From Glycomyces albidus (GTDB lineage Bacteria > Actinomycetota > Actinomycetes > Mycobacteriales > Micromonosporaceae), in contig NZ_WIAO01000011.1 in the NCBI RefSeq assembly GCF_009451885.1, positions 83,372-147,371 on the forward strand: DNA of 64,000 nucleotides, written 5' to 3'. This document shows positions 1 through 8,044 of this stretch, piece after piece. Under the pieces are notes generated by a model that saw nothing but the letters and a program-made list of their open reading frames with translations, did not search any database and was not told where the DNA came from. The translations under genes and the position numbers were made by a program. How positions within the stretch are numbered: position 1 is the stretch's first letter; the number at the start of each line of letters is the position of its first letter.

Positions 1-1001
1 TCTTCTTGATCATCGTGCTCTTCCGCTCGATCAAGATCGTGCCCCAGCAGTGGAACTACATCATCGAGCGCCTCGGCCGCTACCGCCGCACGCTCGAACC
101 CGGGCCGCGCCTCCTGGTGCCCTTCGTGGACTCCGTCCGCGCCAAAGTGGACCTCCGTGAGCGCGTCGTCAACTTCCCGCCCCAGCCGGTGATCACCGCC
201 GACAACCTCGGCGTCCAGATCGACACCGTGCTCTACTACATCATCACGCAGCCCACCGCGGCCGTGTACAACATCGACGACTACCTCGCCGGCGTCGAGC
301 AGCTCACTACGACCACGCTCCGCAACGTCGTCGGCTCCATGGACCTGGAGAAGACGCTCACCAGCCGCGAGGAGATCAACGCCCGCCTCGCCGCCGAACT
401 CGACAAGGCCACCGACAAGTGGGGCCTCAAGGTCACCCGCGTCGAGCTGCGCTCCATCGAACCGCCGCTGAGCATCCGCGACGCCATGGAGAAGCAGATG
501 CGCGCCGAACGCGACCGCCGCGCCGCCATCCTGAACGCCGAGGGCACCAAGCGCTCCGCCATCCTCAACGCCGAGGGCGAGCAGCAGGCCCAGGTCCTGC
601 GCGCCAAGGGCGAGCGCGACGCCGCCGTCCTCCGCGCCGACGGCGAGGCCAAGGCCATCCAGACGGTCTTCGCGGCCATCCACAACGCCAAGCCCACCGA
701 GCGGCTCCTGACCTACCAGTACCTCCAGATGCTCCCCACGATCGCCCAGGGCAGCGCCAACAAGGTCTGGATGGTCCCCGCCGAGCTCACCCGGGCCCTC
801 GGCGGCATCGGCAACGCCTTCGGGGGCGGCGACACGTCGTCCTCCGGCGCCGCCGAGGAGGAGGTCGAGGTCGACACCAGCGCCCTCGAACTCGACGACG
901 AGGCCAAGAAGGCCCTCGAGGCGGCCCAGCAGGCCGCCCGCGAGGTCCAGGACTTCGGCGAGGGCAAGGCGCCCGGCCAGCTCCCGCCGGCCACCGCATA
1001 G
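1..1001 (+). CDS. SPFH/stomatin-like membrane protease-associated protein, 5' partial
   Basis: Membrane-anchored SPFH (band 7/stomatin, QmcA-like) protein; such proteins form oligomeric scaffolds at the inner membrane and often work with proteases. The reading frame is open to the left edge, so the true start and most of the N-terminal membrane anchor lie outside the window. Seen here are the end of the anchor, the SPFH core (RLGRYRRTLEPGPRLLVPF followed by the DNLGVQIDTVLYY segment) and a long alpha-helical region with ILNAEG/VLRAKG/VLRADG-type repeats typical of the C-terminal coiled coil. The C-terminus is acidic and then Ala-rich. The family is sure; the partner protease is not visible here. 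Confidence 0.93.
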   Translation, partial: FLIIVLFRSIKIVPQQWNYIIERLGRYRRTLEPGPRLLVPFVDSVRAKVDLRERVVNFPPQPVITADNLGVQIDTVLYYIITQPTAAVYNIDDYLAGVEQLTTTTLRNVVGSMDLEKTLTSREEINARLAAELDKATDKWGLKVTRVELRSIEPPLSIRDAMEKQMRAERDRRAAILNAEGTKRSAILNAEGEQQAQVLRAKGERDAAVLRADGEAKAIQTVFAAIHNAKPTERLLTYQYLQMLPTIAQGSANKVWMVPAELTRALGGIGNAFGGGDTSSSGAAEEEVEVDTSALELDDEAKKALEAAQQAAREVQDFGEGKAPGQLPPATA

Positions 1002-1010
1002 CACCACGTG

Positions 1011-1044
1011 ACGGCCGGGACCTCCACTGGACGGTCCCGGCCGT
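1011..1044 (+). terminator. Rho-independent-like terminator after the SPFH gene
   Basis: A perfect 12-bp stem (ACGGCCGGGACC / GGTCCCGGCCGT) with a 10-nt loop starts 10 nt after the SPFH stop codon and is followed by TTT. It separates the SPFH gene from the methyltransferase. Confidence 0.75.
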
Positions 1045-1072
1045 TTCGCACGCCGTAGGGGAGAATCATCGC

Positions 1073-1930
1073 GTGCCCGACCGCGCCTTCGACGACCCCG
1101 CCGGTGACGACCGTGCCCCCGAGCACCGCGCCATCGAGATCCACGACCCCGAGGACGAGCGCCTCGCCGACTACCGGGCCCTCACCGACCTGGCCCTGCG
1201 CACCCGCTTCGAGCAGCCCCACGGCCTGTTCATCGCCGAAGGCCACCAGGTCATCGGCCGGGCGCTGCGCGCCGGATACCGCATGCGCTCCATGCTCATC
1301 GACGCCAAGCGGATCGACCAGCTCGCCCACCTCGCCGAGGACGCGCCCTGCTACGCCGCCGGGCCCGACGTCCTCGAATCCGTGACCGGCTTCCACGTCC
1401 ACCGCGGCGCGCTGGCGTCGTTCCACCGCAAGCCCCTGCCGGAGCCGGCCGAGCTCCTCGCCTCGGTGCGGCGTCTGGTGGTGCTCGAGCGGATCAACAA
1501 CCACACCAACATCGGGGCGATCTTCCGCGTCGCCGCGGGCCTGGGCTTCGACGGCGTGCTCCTCGCGCCCGACTGCGCCGACCCGCTGTACCGGCGCAGC
1601 GTGCGGGTCTCGATGGGGGAGGTGTTCGCGGTGCCGTACGCGTACCTCGAGCCGTGGCCGTCGGGCCTGTCGCAGGTCCGCGAGGCCGGGTTCACGCTCC
1701 ACGGGCTCAGCCCCTCGCGCGGCGCGATCGACATCGGCCGGGTCAGCGCCGCCGAACGCGAGCGCCCCGCGCTGATGTTCGGCGCCGAGGGCCCGGGTCT
1801 GACCGCGGCCGCGCTCGACGCCTGCGACCGGACGGTCGTCATCCCGATGCACGCGGGCGTCGACTCCCTGAACGTCGCCGCGGCGACCGCGGTCGCCTGC
1901 TGGGAACTGTCGCAGCCGAACCCGCGCTAG
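1073..1930 (+). CDS. TrmH/SpoU-family RNA 2'-O-methyltransferase
   Basis: 285-aa SPOUT-fold methyltransferase that transfers methyl from SAM to a ribose 2'-OH in tRNA or rRNA. The C-terminal half carries the SpoU motifs: NNHTNIGAIFRVAAGLG, then VSMGEVFAVPY, FGAEGPGL and IPMHAGVDSLNVAAA, which build the trefoil knot and SAM pocket. The N-terminal part has the substrate-binding-like segment GLFIAEGHQVIGRALRAGYR. The frame is open far upstream, but the GTG at 1073 is chosen because AGGGGAG lies 9 nt before it and homology begins there. It is preceded by a terminator, so it probably has its own promoter. The precise RNA target cannot be read from sequence. Confidence 0.92.
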   Translation: MPDRAFDDPAGDDRAPEHRAIEIHDPEDERLADYRALTDLALRTRFEQPHGLFIAEGHQVIGRALRAGYRMRSMLIDAKRIDQLAHLAEDAPCYAAGPDVLESVTGFHVHRGALASFHRKPLPEPAELLASVRRLVVLERINNHTNIGAIFRVAAGLGFDGVLLAPDCADPLYRRSVRVSMGEVFAVPYAYLEPWPSGLSQVREAGFTLHGLSPSRGAIDIGRVSAAERERPALMFGAEGPGLTAAALDACDRTVVIPMHAGVDSLNVAAATAVACWELSQPNPR

Positions 1931-2120
1931 CGCAGCCCCATCGGCGGCGTCGACGACCGCACCGGTGCCGGCGCGGCCGGCTCGGCGCTCGACGGCGTGC
2001 TCCACGTCCCCGGCAGACGGCCGCGTGCCGGCGGGGAGGAGCGGCGCTCGGCGGTGCGCTGACCGCGGTATGAACCGACCGCGAGGGGTCGGCGGGGGGA
2101 GGAGTCCGCGCAGTCCTTCG

Positions 2121-2711
2121 CTAGTCCTTCACCAGCGTGCTCGCGACGGACTCGGCGACGGTCGCCGTCAGCGTCGCGACCCGCTCGCGGTCGCCGCCGA
2201 GGATCAGGAGCCAGAAGAAGACCGGCCCGATGAGCTGCGCGTGCACCATGGCGATGTCGGGCCGGGACGCGATCTCGCCGCGGGCGACGGCCCGGTCGAG
2301 CACGGTGCCCAGGACGTACTGCTCGCGTTCGATGAAGGTGCCGTGGAAGCGGGCGCCGAGCCCGGTATCGGCGTGGATGTCCGCGAGCAGCCCGTGGAGC
2401 ACGTCCGGCGGCGCGGAGGTGAGCTGCGCGGCGATGGTCCGGCACACGGCCGCGAGGTCGCCGCGCAGGGAGCCCGAGTCCGGGGGCGGCTCCTCCTGCA
2501 TGTCGTGCACGGTGGCCGCGAAGATCATCTCCTGCTTGGTGGCGAAGCGCCGGTAGATGGCGGCCTTGCCGATCCCGGCCCTGGCCGCGACCGCGTCGAC
2601 GGTGAGCTTCGCGTACCCGCGCTCGACGAGCAGCTCGCGGGTGGCGCGCACGATGGCGCCGTCGATCTGGCCGTCGCGAGGGCGACCCACGTTCGGCTTC
2701 GGTTCCTGCAT
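2121..2711 (-). CDS. TetR-family transcriptional regulator
   Basis: 196-aa TetR-type repressor. The N-terminal helix-turn-helix is clear around residues 17-60 (GAIVRATRELLVERGYAKLTVDAVAARAGIGKAAIYRRF, read in two parts), followed by an all-helical ligand domain containing DVLHGLLADIHADT and ending STLVKD. It is transcribed divergently from the small membrane protein at 2775, and an inverted repeat lies between the two starts, so autoregulation and control of that neighbour are likely. The ligand is unknown. Confidence 0.92.
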   Translation of the reverse strand: MQEPKPNVGRPRDGQIDGAIVRATRELLVERGYAKLTVDAVAARAGIGKAAIYRRFATKQEMIFAATVHDMQEEPPPDSGSLRGDLAAVCRTIAAQLTSAPPDVLHGLLADIHADTGLGARFHGTFIEREQYVLGTVLDRAVARGEIASRPDIAMVHAQLIGPVFFWLLILGGDRERVATLTATVAESVASTLVKD

Positions 2712-2739
2712 GCCCCTACGATAGAGAACCGACAGTATT

Positions 2740-2754
2740 GGAACTACCAGTTCC
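2740..2754. promoter_or_regulatory. Candidate TetR operator
   Basis: GGAACTACCAGTTCC is a perfect inverted repeat (6-bp arms, 3-bp spacer) in the 63-bp gap between the divergent TetR and DUF6463-like genes. Size and place fit a TetR half-site pair; binding is inferred. Confidence 0.6.
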
Positions 2755-2774
2755 GTAATTTAAGGATGGTCGAC

Positions 2775-3197
2775 ATGATCAAGTGGGCCGGTTGGATCTT
2801 CACCGTGCTGGGCGCCTGCCACCTCGTTCTCGGGTTCGCCCTCACCGCCTCCCATGCTGGCGCGTGGGCGGGCGGGGCCCTCTGGACACCCGACTTCACG
2901 ATCGCCGAGATGCCGCCGAGCATGGGCGGCTACTGGATGACGTTCGGCAGCTTCGGCCTACCGATGGTGGCCCTCGGCCTCACCGTGCTCTGGCTCGAAC
3001 GCCGAAGCATCACCCCGCCGGCGTTCATCGCCTGGGCGGTCGGCGCATGGTCGGTTCTCGCCGGACTCGTCTTCGAGCCCGCACCCTGGATCGTCGTCAC
3101 CGCCGGCGCGGTCCTCCTCTGGGCCGGCGTCCGGAAGGCCGGCCCCTACAGCGCGACGGTCGTGAACTCCGACTCGCAGGGCGGGCCCCACGTGTAG
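2775..3197 (+). CDS. Small four-helix membrane protein (DUF6463-like)
   Basis: About 140 aa with four hydrophobic segments (WAGWIFTVLGACHLVLGFAL; WMTFGSFGLPMVALGLTVLWL; FIAWAVGAWSVLAGLVF; WIVVTAGAVLLWAGV). Divergent from a TetR gene, the usual arrangement for this DUF6463-like family, whose function is unknown. The ATG at 2775 is preferred over 2766 because AAGGA sits 8 nt before it and would overlap the earlier ATG. The last 52 bp overlap the 3' end of the convergent C45 hydrolase gene, so its final 17 codons are antisense to that gene. The family name is from memory and moderately sure. Confidence 0.75.
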   Translation: MIKWAGWIFTVLGACHLVLGFALTASHAGAWAGGALWTPDFTIAEMPPSMGGYWMTFGSFGLPMVALGLTVLWLERRSITPPAFIAWAVGAWSVLAGLVFEPAPWIVVTAGAVLLWAGVRKAGPYSATVVNSDSQGGPHV

Positions 3198-4252
3198 GAG
3201 AACCGGAGCGCGTCGAGCTCCAGGTGCGCGGCGAGCGCGGTGTGCGTCCGCAGCTCCTCCGGGTCGCTCTCGACCGGGTGGCGGCACAGCCCCAGCGGGC
3301 CGCCGTCGTGGTCCCGCATGGCCGCGTGCAGCCGCTCGGTCGACACCGGCGACTCCTCGGAGAGCAGGTGCTCCATGCGCTCGCAGCGGTGGTAGGTCGA
3401 TACCCGGCCGGTCTCGAGCCAGCTCTGGTAGACCCCGAGCGCGTCCGGATCCCGGAAGTGGTTGGCGTGCACCAGGGGAGTGGTCCCGTCCTGGTAGATG
3501 ACCCGCGAACCGAGCGGTGAGGTCTCGACGGTCGCGACCCCCGAGCTCGCGCTCCCGACGAAGAAGTTCGCCGAGCACGCCGGCCGCGGCGCGACCGCGT
3601 GCCCGACCGCTTCGGCCATGGTGGTCGAATGCAGGATCCGCCACGTCCGCAGATGGAACGGCACCGAGTCGATCTTCCAGTCGTCGGCGCTCGCACCGAG
3701 GCCGTTGACGCACAGGCCGATCCCGGCCGAGTTGATCCCGATCTTGGTCCCGGCGACACCGGCTTCAGTGAACCCGACCACGGTCGTCTCGCCGTGCTTC
3801 CACTGGAGCAGCGCGCCCTCGACTCCGGTGAACCAGTCCCAGTTCTGCCCGATGTGGGTCCCGCCGGCCGCCCACACGCCGTCGGCGCCGCCGAACGAGG
3901 TGCACTCGGACCGGACCGAGTCGAGCGTCGGCCGCCCGAACTCGCTCCACGCGGTGTAGAGCAGCTCGTACCTCGCGTTGAGCAGCGCGATGTCCAGCAG
4001 GTTCTGCCCTGATCCGTCGGCGATGCCGTCCATGATCGCCCGGTACATCGCGTCCTCCCGGGTGAACACCCCGAGGTACCGCTGCGACCGCTCCGCGAGC
4101 TCCTCCTCCTTCAACCCGGAGGTCAGCATCCGCGACCGGTACACGGCCACGTTCGTCGCGATCTGCTTCCGCAGCTGCTCGCCGTGCTGCACCCCCTGCC
4201 GGTAGGGGCTTCCCTGGAGGTGGATGAGGGGCAGTTCAGTCATGCGAGCCAT
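3146..4252 (-). CDS. C45-family Ntn hydrolase (acyltransferase-like)
   Basis: 368-aa protein of the C45 peptidase/isopenicillin-N acyltransferase-like family, autoprocessing N-terminal-nucleophile amidohydrolases. The probable nucleophile is Cys117 in SECTSFGG, followed by the family block GGTHIGQNWDWF. The N-terminal pattern GSPYRQGVQHGEQLRKQI is typical, and the downstream VVGFTEAGVAGTKIGINSAGIGL matches the substrate-pocket region. In fungal IAT the residue before the nucleophile is Gly; here it is Glu, so self-cleavage should not be assumed. No clear ribosome site precedes the ATG at 4252, and an in-frame ATG at 4243 is an alternative. The substrate is unknown; it need not be a penicillin. 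Confidence 0.85.
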   Translation of the reverse strand: MARMTELPLIHLQGSPYRQGVQHGEQLRKQIATNVAVYRSRMLTSGLKEEELAERSQRYLGVFTREDAMYRAIMDGIADGSGQNLLDIALLNARYELLYTAWSEFGRPTLDSVRSECTSFGGADGVWAAGGTHIGQNWDWFTGVEGALLQWKHGETTVVGFTEAGVAGTKIGINSAGIGLCVNGLGASADDWKIDSVPFHLRTWRILHSTTMAEAVGHAVAPRPACSANFFVGSASSGVATVETSPLGSRVIYQDGTTPLVHANHFRDPDALGVYQSWLETGRVSTYHRCERMEHLLSEESPVSTERLHAAMRDHDGGPLGLCRHPVESDPEELRTHTALAAHLELDALRFSYTWGPPCESEFTTVAL

Positions 4253-4288
4253 TGTGACAGAAGCGATATCGCCACGCCACCGTGATTT

Positions 4289-5302
4289 TCACCGGCCCAT
4301 GAGCGACTGCTCGACCTGCGAGTAGTGGATCGTCCACCACTTGACCAGGCCGGTCTGCCCCGGCAGCAGGTGATCGCAGGCCGAATTGTGCCGCACGTAG
4401 TGCCATTCGATGACCCAGTTGTCGGTCAGCCGGTCCCACCAGAGCTGGTGCGTGGCCAGCCCGATCTCGGGCTCCCCGACGTCGAAGACGCTCCGGTACC
4501 CGCCGGCGAACGCGCGGATCCGGTCGCAGTCCAGGCCCCGCTCGTCGCCGTACGTGAAGTAGAACACCGCGGCGCGGGCCATCTCCCTCGCGTACGAGGA
4601 GACCGTCAACCGGTCCCAGTCGAGGATCGCGGAGATCCGGTCGTCCGGTCCGTGCAGCACGTTGTGCGGGTGCAGGTCGCCGTGGGTGTACCCGGTGTAC
4701 TGCGGCGCCAGGTCCGGCGGCCGCCGGTCCCCGAGCCGCACCAGCAGCCCGCGCTTCAACCGCAGCGTCTGCTCGGCGGTCGCCTCGAACCCGGTCTTGT
4801 CGCCCCGCCCGGCCGCGACCAGCTCCAGCAGGCGGTCGACCTTCTGCAACGCCGCCTCCGTCGTCGGGGGATTCTCCAGCTTCGGCGCCCGGTCGGCCGG
4901 AATCGAGGCGTGCAGCGTCCGGTGCAGCCTCCCGATCACCGACCCCAGATCCCGGCAGGCGTCACGGGACATGGACAGACCGGACCGGTGCCGGCCGCCG
5001 ACCCACGGGAAGACGCCGAACTCCTCGCCCTCCAGGAAGATGGTGCTGCGGCCGTCGCGGCTGAACACCGGCAGGACGACCGGCACGCCCGACGCGCCCA
5101 GCGTCTGGAGCACGTGGAACTGGAACTGAAGCTCGGGGCCGGTCACGTCACGGAACAACTTCAGCAGGTACGACCCGCTCGACGTGTCCACCCGCCATGA
5201 CCGGTTCATCAACCCGGTCTGCACCCGCTGCATCTGGTAGATCTGCCCAAGATCCCAATGCGCCAGCGCCGCGTCGGGAAGTCTTGGCGCGGTCACGGTC
5301 AT
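4289..5302 (-). CDS. APH-fold phosphotransferase (aminoglycoside/homoserine-kinase-II type)
   Basis: 337-aa kinase of the APH/choline-kinase fold. It shows the nucleotide-binding lysine region SGSYLLKLF (about residues 42-50), the catalytic loop HGDLHPHNVL (about 207-216) and the metal-binding ILDWDRL (about 226-232). The frame is open upstream to 5446, but the ATG at 5302 is where the family-like sequence begins (MTVTAPRLPD). The C45 hydrolase start is only 36 bp downstream of its stop, so the two may be cotranscribed. The substrate (sugar alcohol, amino alcohol or antibiotic) cannot be read from sequence. Confidence 0.85.
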   Translation of the reverse strand: MTVTAPRLPDAALAHWDLGQIYQMQRVQTGLMNRSWRVDTSSGSYLLKLFRDVTGPELQFQFHVLQTLGASGVPVVLPVFSRDGRSTIFLEGEEFGVFPWVGGRHRSGLSMSRDACRDLGSVIGRLHRTLHASIPADRAPKLENPPTTEAALQKVDRLLELVAAGRGDKTGFEATAEQTLRLKRGLLVRLGDRRPPDLAPQYTGYTHGDLHPHNVLHGPDDRISAILDWDRLTVSSYAREMARAAVFYFTYGDERGLDCDRIRAFAGGYRSVFDVGEPEIGLATHQLWWDRLTDNWVIEWHYVRHNSACDHLLPGQTGLVKWWTIHYSQVEQSLMGR

Positions 5303-5459
5303 GCCCTCAAGCGTAGCCGCCGCCCGCCCCTCCCCCCGACCGCGAACCCCCCTTGCGCCGCCCCCGGCTCCGTCGTGTAAAGTTTCGTCTCGTGCCGGGG
5401 CAAGCCGAAAGGCCCAACTGGCAGCAGAAACAAACTCCATATACACTCTCTCTGTGCAC

Positions 5460-5544
5460 GCGCGGGTGGCGGAATGGCAGACGCGCTAGCTTGAGGTGCT
5501 AGTGTCCTTTAACGGACGTGGGGGTTCAAGTCCCCCCTCGCGCA
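5460..5544 (+). tRNA. tRNA-Leu(GAG)
   Basis: Class II tRNA. The acceptor stem GCGCGGG pairs with CTCGCGC (one G-U), followed by discriminator A and no encoded CCA. The anticodon arm CTAGC-TTGAGGT-GCTAG gives anticodon GAG (reads CUC/CUU). A long variable arm (TGTCC...GGACG) and the T arm GGGGG-TTCAAGT-CCCCC complete the cloverleaf. It has its own terminator directly downstream. Confidence 0.96.
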
Positions 5545-5551
5545 CAGAACA

Positions 5552-5576
5552 AAGGCCCTGGTAACAGGGCCTTTTT
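5552..5576 (+). terminator. Terminator of tRNA-Leu
   Basis: AAGGCCCTG-GTAA-CAGGGCCTT, a perfect 9-bp stem with a GTAA tetraloop and a run of T residues: a canonical intrinsic terminator 7 nt after the tRNA. Confidence 0.9.
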
Positions 5577-5908
5577 GCTGTCCCGGCGGCAGATATCACG
5601 GCTGAACTCCGGGCTCGGTTTCAGGGCCTGAGGGGGCCAATAAGGGGGCCATTGCATGGCCATGGGGGCCTGAAGGGTCAATTTCGGTCATTGAACGTCT
5701 GCGGCGGGCACTGCGTAGTGGGGTCGTGTGCTGCGGTGACCGGTGGCCAGGTCTAGAGTGTGAAGTGCGAGACGGGTCGGCGGGTTCATGCCCGGGACAC
5801 CAGCGCGATCTCTTTACCCGTACGGGGATGCGGCAGTACCTCATCCACCAGCGGAGTCCTCATCGGCTTGCATGGAGTTCGGCTTCGTGCACCACGGAAG
5901 CGACCATC
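5577..5908. other. Intergenic stretch after tRNA; possible integrase C-terminal scar on the minus strand
   Basis: No intact gene. On the minus strand a frame ending at 5596 reads HGHAMAPLLAPSGPETEPGV-stop, which resembles the Gly-Pro-Leu-rich tails that many actinobacterial tyrosine integrases carry beside tRNA attachment sites. Only about 30 residues look like this, so it is at most a relic; the resemblance is from memory. Confidence 0.3.
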
Positions 5909-7345
5909 ATGAACGAAGAATCGTCGCTGGCGTTCCCCCGCCAGTTCGTCTGGGAACTCCAGCAGTCCAAGTACCGGATCTACGCCCTGGTCGACCAGTT
6001 CGGGGTGCCGTCCCGGCTCGAAGCGGTCCTGACCGTCAAAGACCGGCAATCGGCAGCCCTGGCGCAGCACCTGCTGAACGCGGCGGTGCGTGAGGGGCGA
6101 AGTACATACTGTGAGGCATTGGCGCAGCGGGTCTTCACGCTGCTGCCCGATGCACCGGCGGCATCGCTGCGCCGTGCACTGGAGTGGGTGTACGACCTGT
6201 CCTGGCCGGCATCGGAGGATGCCGACGTTCCGCCGCAGGCGCAGCGCGTCTTCGATGAGATGGCGGCGGCCACGGCCGGGCTCGACCGCGATCCGAAGCG
6301 CCGCGCCCGGCTCGCCGAGCTCGAGGGCCCGGTGGTGCGCAGCATCCAAATTACCGAGGTTCACGTCCACGACACGCCCCGGGCACTGGCGGCCGCGCGC
6401 GCCCGCGGGTTCGAGCCCGCGCCCGACGGCGAACGCGCTGGCAACGACCGACATGACCTGCTCGGTGCCATCTCGTGGCTGCTGGAGGAGGATCCAGAGC
6501 CTCCCGGCACCGCCCAGTACGCGAGCTTGGGCAGCTTGGAGCGCCTCGACCCGGCGGAGGGCGACGAGCTCGTCGGCTGGAGCGAGGCGCCGGTGATCGA
6601 GGAGTTCATCGGCGGCTGGCACTCGTATGCCGAGCGCGGCCTGGAACCGCTGACTTCCGGGGCCGGACTAGACGAGAAGGACGAGGACTGGCAGCTGGAA
6701 CAGGGTCGCAACGACATGCGGCGTCTGGCCGAGTTGTTCCCGGTGACCGACCATACATGTTCGGACTCGGATGAGGTGTGCGACGAGTGCCCGGTCGAGT
6801 TGCCCCCGCGTATGGCGCATTTGCTCCAGATCGGACTGGAGCTGGTGGGCGATCGTGTGGCAGTGGATCTCGAGGAACACGGTGATACGCCGGTCACCGA
6901 GGCCAACCGGGGCCAGTGGTTCGTGATCGACCAGCTGCCGCGAATCACGTGGGTGATGGGTCGGGCATGGCGCCAGCGGTTCCGTGAGGGGGCGCACCAC
7001 CTCTTGGCGGACCTGGATGCGGGGGAGTGGCCCGAGCCGCGCAACCACGCCGAGGAGATGATGCTGGCCTTGGCGATCGAGGAGGCCAAGGCGGTGTATG
7101 AGGAACTGCTCGACGAGGTGTACCCCGAACACCAGGAACTCCCTGCCAGTCCCGACGACTACGACTTCGAATTGCTCGAGGAACTCCTCTTCCAGGACAC
7201 GGACATCACCTTCCTCTTCGACCCGGAAACGGAGGCGTTCGCTGACCCCGGCCACCCGATGAATCAAGTCATGGGCATCGGGGACCTGCGACCGGTCGCC
7301 TGGTTCGACTACTTCGAGAACGTCGCGCCGCGAGCGACCCCATAG
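5909..7345 (+). CDS. Hypothetical acidic protein of unknown function
   Basis: 478 aa, not recognised. The start at 5909 (MNEESSLAFPRQFVW) is chosen because the upstream in-frame sequence is Arg/Ser-rich low-quality translation. The protein is strongly acidic and helical, has no signal peptide or membrane segment, and contains a Cys cluster HTCSDSDEVCDECPVELPP near residue 290 that might bind metal. The N-terminal third, with VLTVKDRQSAALAQHLLNAA, looks like a helical repeat region. It sits alone between tRNA-Leu and a WD40 relic. Codon use matches the rest of the window, so it is probably a real expressed gene. Confidence 0.75.
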   Translation: MNEESSLAFPRQFVWELQQSKYRIYALVDQFGVPSRLEAVLTVKDRQSAALAQHLLNAAVREGRSTYCEALAQRVFTLLPDAPAASLRRALEWVYDLSWPASEDADVPPQAQRVFDEMAAATAGLDRDPKRRARLAELEGPVVRSIQITEVHVHDTPRALAAARARGFEPAPDGERAGNDRHDLLGAISWLLEEDPEPPGTAQYASLGSLERLDPAEGDELVGWSEAPVIEEFIGGWHSYAERGLEPLTSGAGLDEKDEDWQLEQGRNDMRRLAELFPVTDHTCSDSDEVCDECPVELPPRMAHLLQIGLELVGDRVAVDLEEHGDTPVTEANRGQWFVIDQLPRITWVMGRAWRQRFREGAHHLLADLDAGEWPEPRNHAEEMMLALAIEEAKAVYEELLDEVYPEHQELPASPDDYDFELLEELLFQDTDITFLFDPETEAFADPGHPMNQVMGIGDLRPVAWFDYFENVAPRATP

Positions 7346-7418
7346 CGGCACGTCGGCGACGAGCCTGTAGGCGCACCGATCTATCTGGTTTGACTGGCTT
7401 GACTGGCTTGACACCTTC

Positions 7419-7654
7419 TACGATTTCCCGGCGGGGGCCTGCACCTTGCCGGAGGGTCGACTCGTCATCGCGCGCGACGCTGCTGACGGAGTTGACCTGT
7501 GGGACCTCGATACCACGACCAGACTGTGGACGATTCATGTTTCGGAGCCGTGAGAGCATTGGACTTCTGTGAAGACGGGAGACTCGTCATCGGTTCAGGG
7601 CGGGGTATCGCGGTGTACCGGTTCGACCATCGCAGGTCCCATTGGAGTCTCTGA
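7419..7654 (+). pseudogene. WD40-repeat protein remnant, frameshifted
   Basis: Two beta-propeller blades remain. The first frame reads GRLVIARDAADGVDLWDLD followed by TTTRLWTIHVSEP and a stop at 7551. One base out of frame, VRALDFCEDGRLVIGSGRG and IAVYRFD continue to a stop at 7652. Both have the WD40 pattern (DGRLVI...VDLWD / VYRFD), so a one-base deletion near 7550 broke the frame. No start codon, ribosome site or other blades are seen. It is a small fragment of a longer gene. Confidence 0.7.
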
Positions 7655-7977
7655 GCTCGGCGATGGCACCTTCGATATAGCGGTGCGCGACGTGACCGGA
7701 CCGGGCGGTTCGCCGTCGCCGCGCAGGCCATGGCGAAGCCGTAGCCGAAGATGAGTTTCGGGGTCCTATCGAGCGCGTCCCACTCGGCGCCGCACCTGCA
7801 CCGAAACAGGACAATGACTCGACCTTCCAAAGTCGCCGCATTGTGGAGCGTGGACGGTTATGGTCGCTGCGTTATTCACCCGGGACAGTCGCCACGGCGC
7901 GGCCGGTAGGCGGCGCAGCTCCGGATAGCCGACCTGGTCCATCGAGGCTCACGACCGGGAAGCGCGCCGTACCGTGA
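7655..7977. other. No gene recognised
   Basis: A minus-strand frame from 7830 begins MEGRVIVLFRCRCGAEWDAL and has a CxCGxxW pattern for about 40 residues before turning into Arg-rich translation. It could be a decayed small gene, but nothing else supports it. Otherwise I see nothing here. Confidence 0.3.
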
Positions 7978-7995
7978 TTTCAATATTTATTGAAA
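7978..7995. promoter_or_regulatory. Operator palindrome and promoter of the GbsR-ABC operon
   Basis: TTTCAATATTTATTGAAA is a perfect inverted repeat (8-bp arms, TT centre), striking in such GC-rich DNA. TTGAAA (7990-7995) can serve as a -35 with TAGGCT (8012-8017) as a -10 at 16-nt spacing, so a bound regulator would block RNA polymerase. Autoregulation by the gene at 8045 is inferred. Confidence 0.75.
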
Positions 7996-8044
7996 ATTCT
8001 GACATCCCTGGTAGGCTGTGATGGTCCGAGTGAGAGGAGTCCGC

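Noticed and set aside
419..1072. In-frame upstream extension of the TrmH-like gene to 419
   Set aside because: The extension overlaps the SPFH gene and reads as Arg/Pro-rich shadow sequence; the GTG at 1073 has a good ribosome site.
7381..7412. Short tandem GACTGGCTT repeat as a CRISPR-like or phase-variable tract
   Set aside because: Only two and a half 9-bp units; no spacers or further units. No CRISPR arrays or rRNA genes were seen anywhere in the window.
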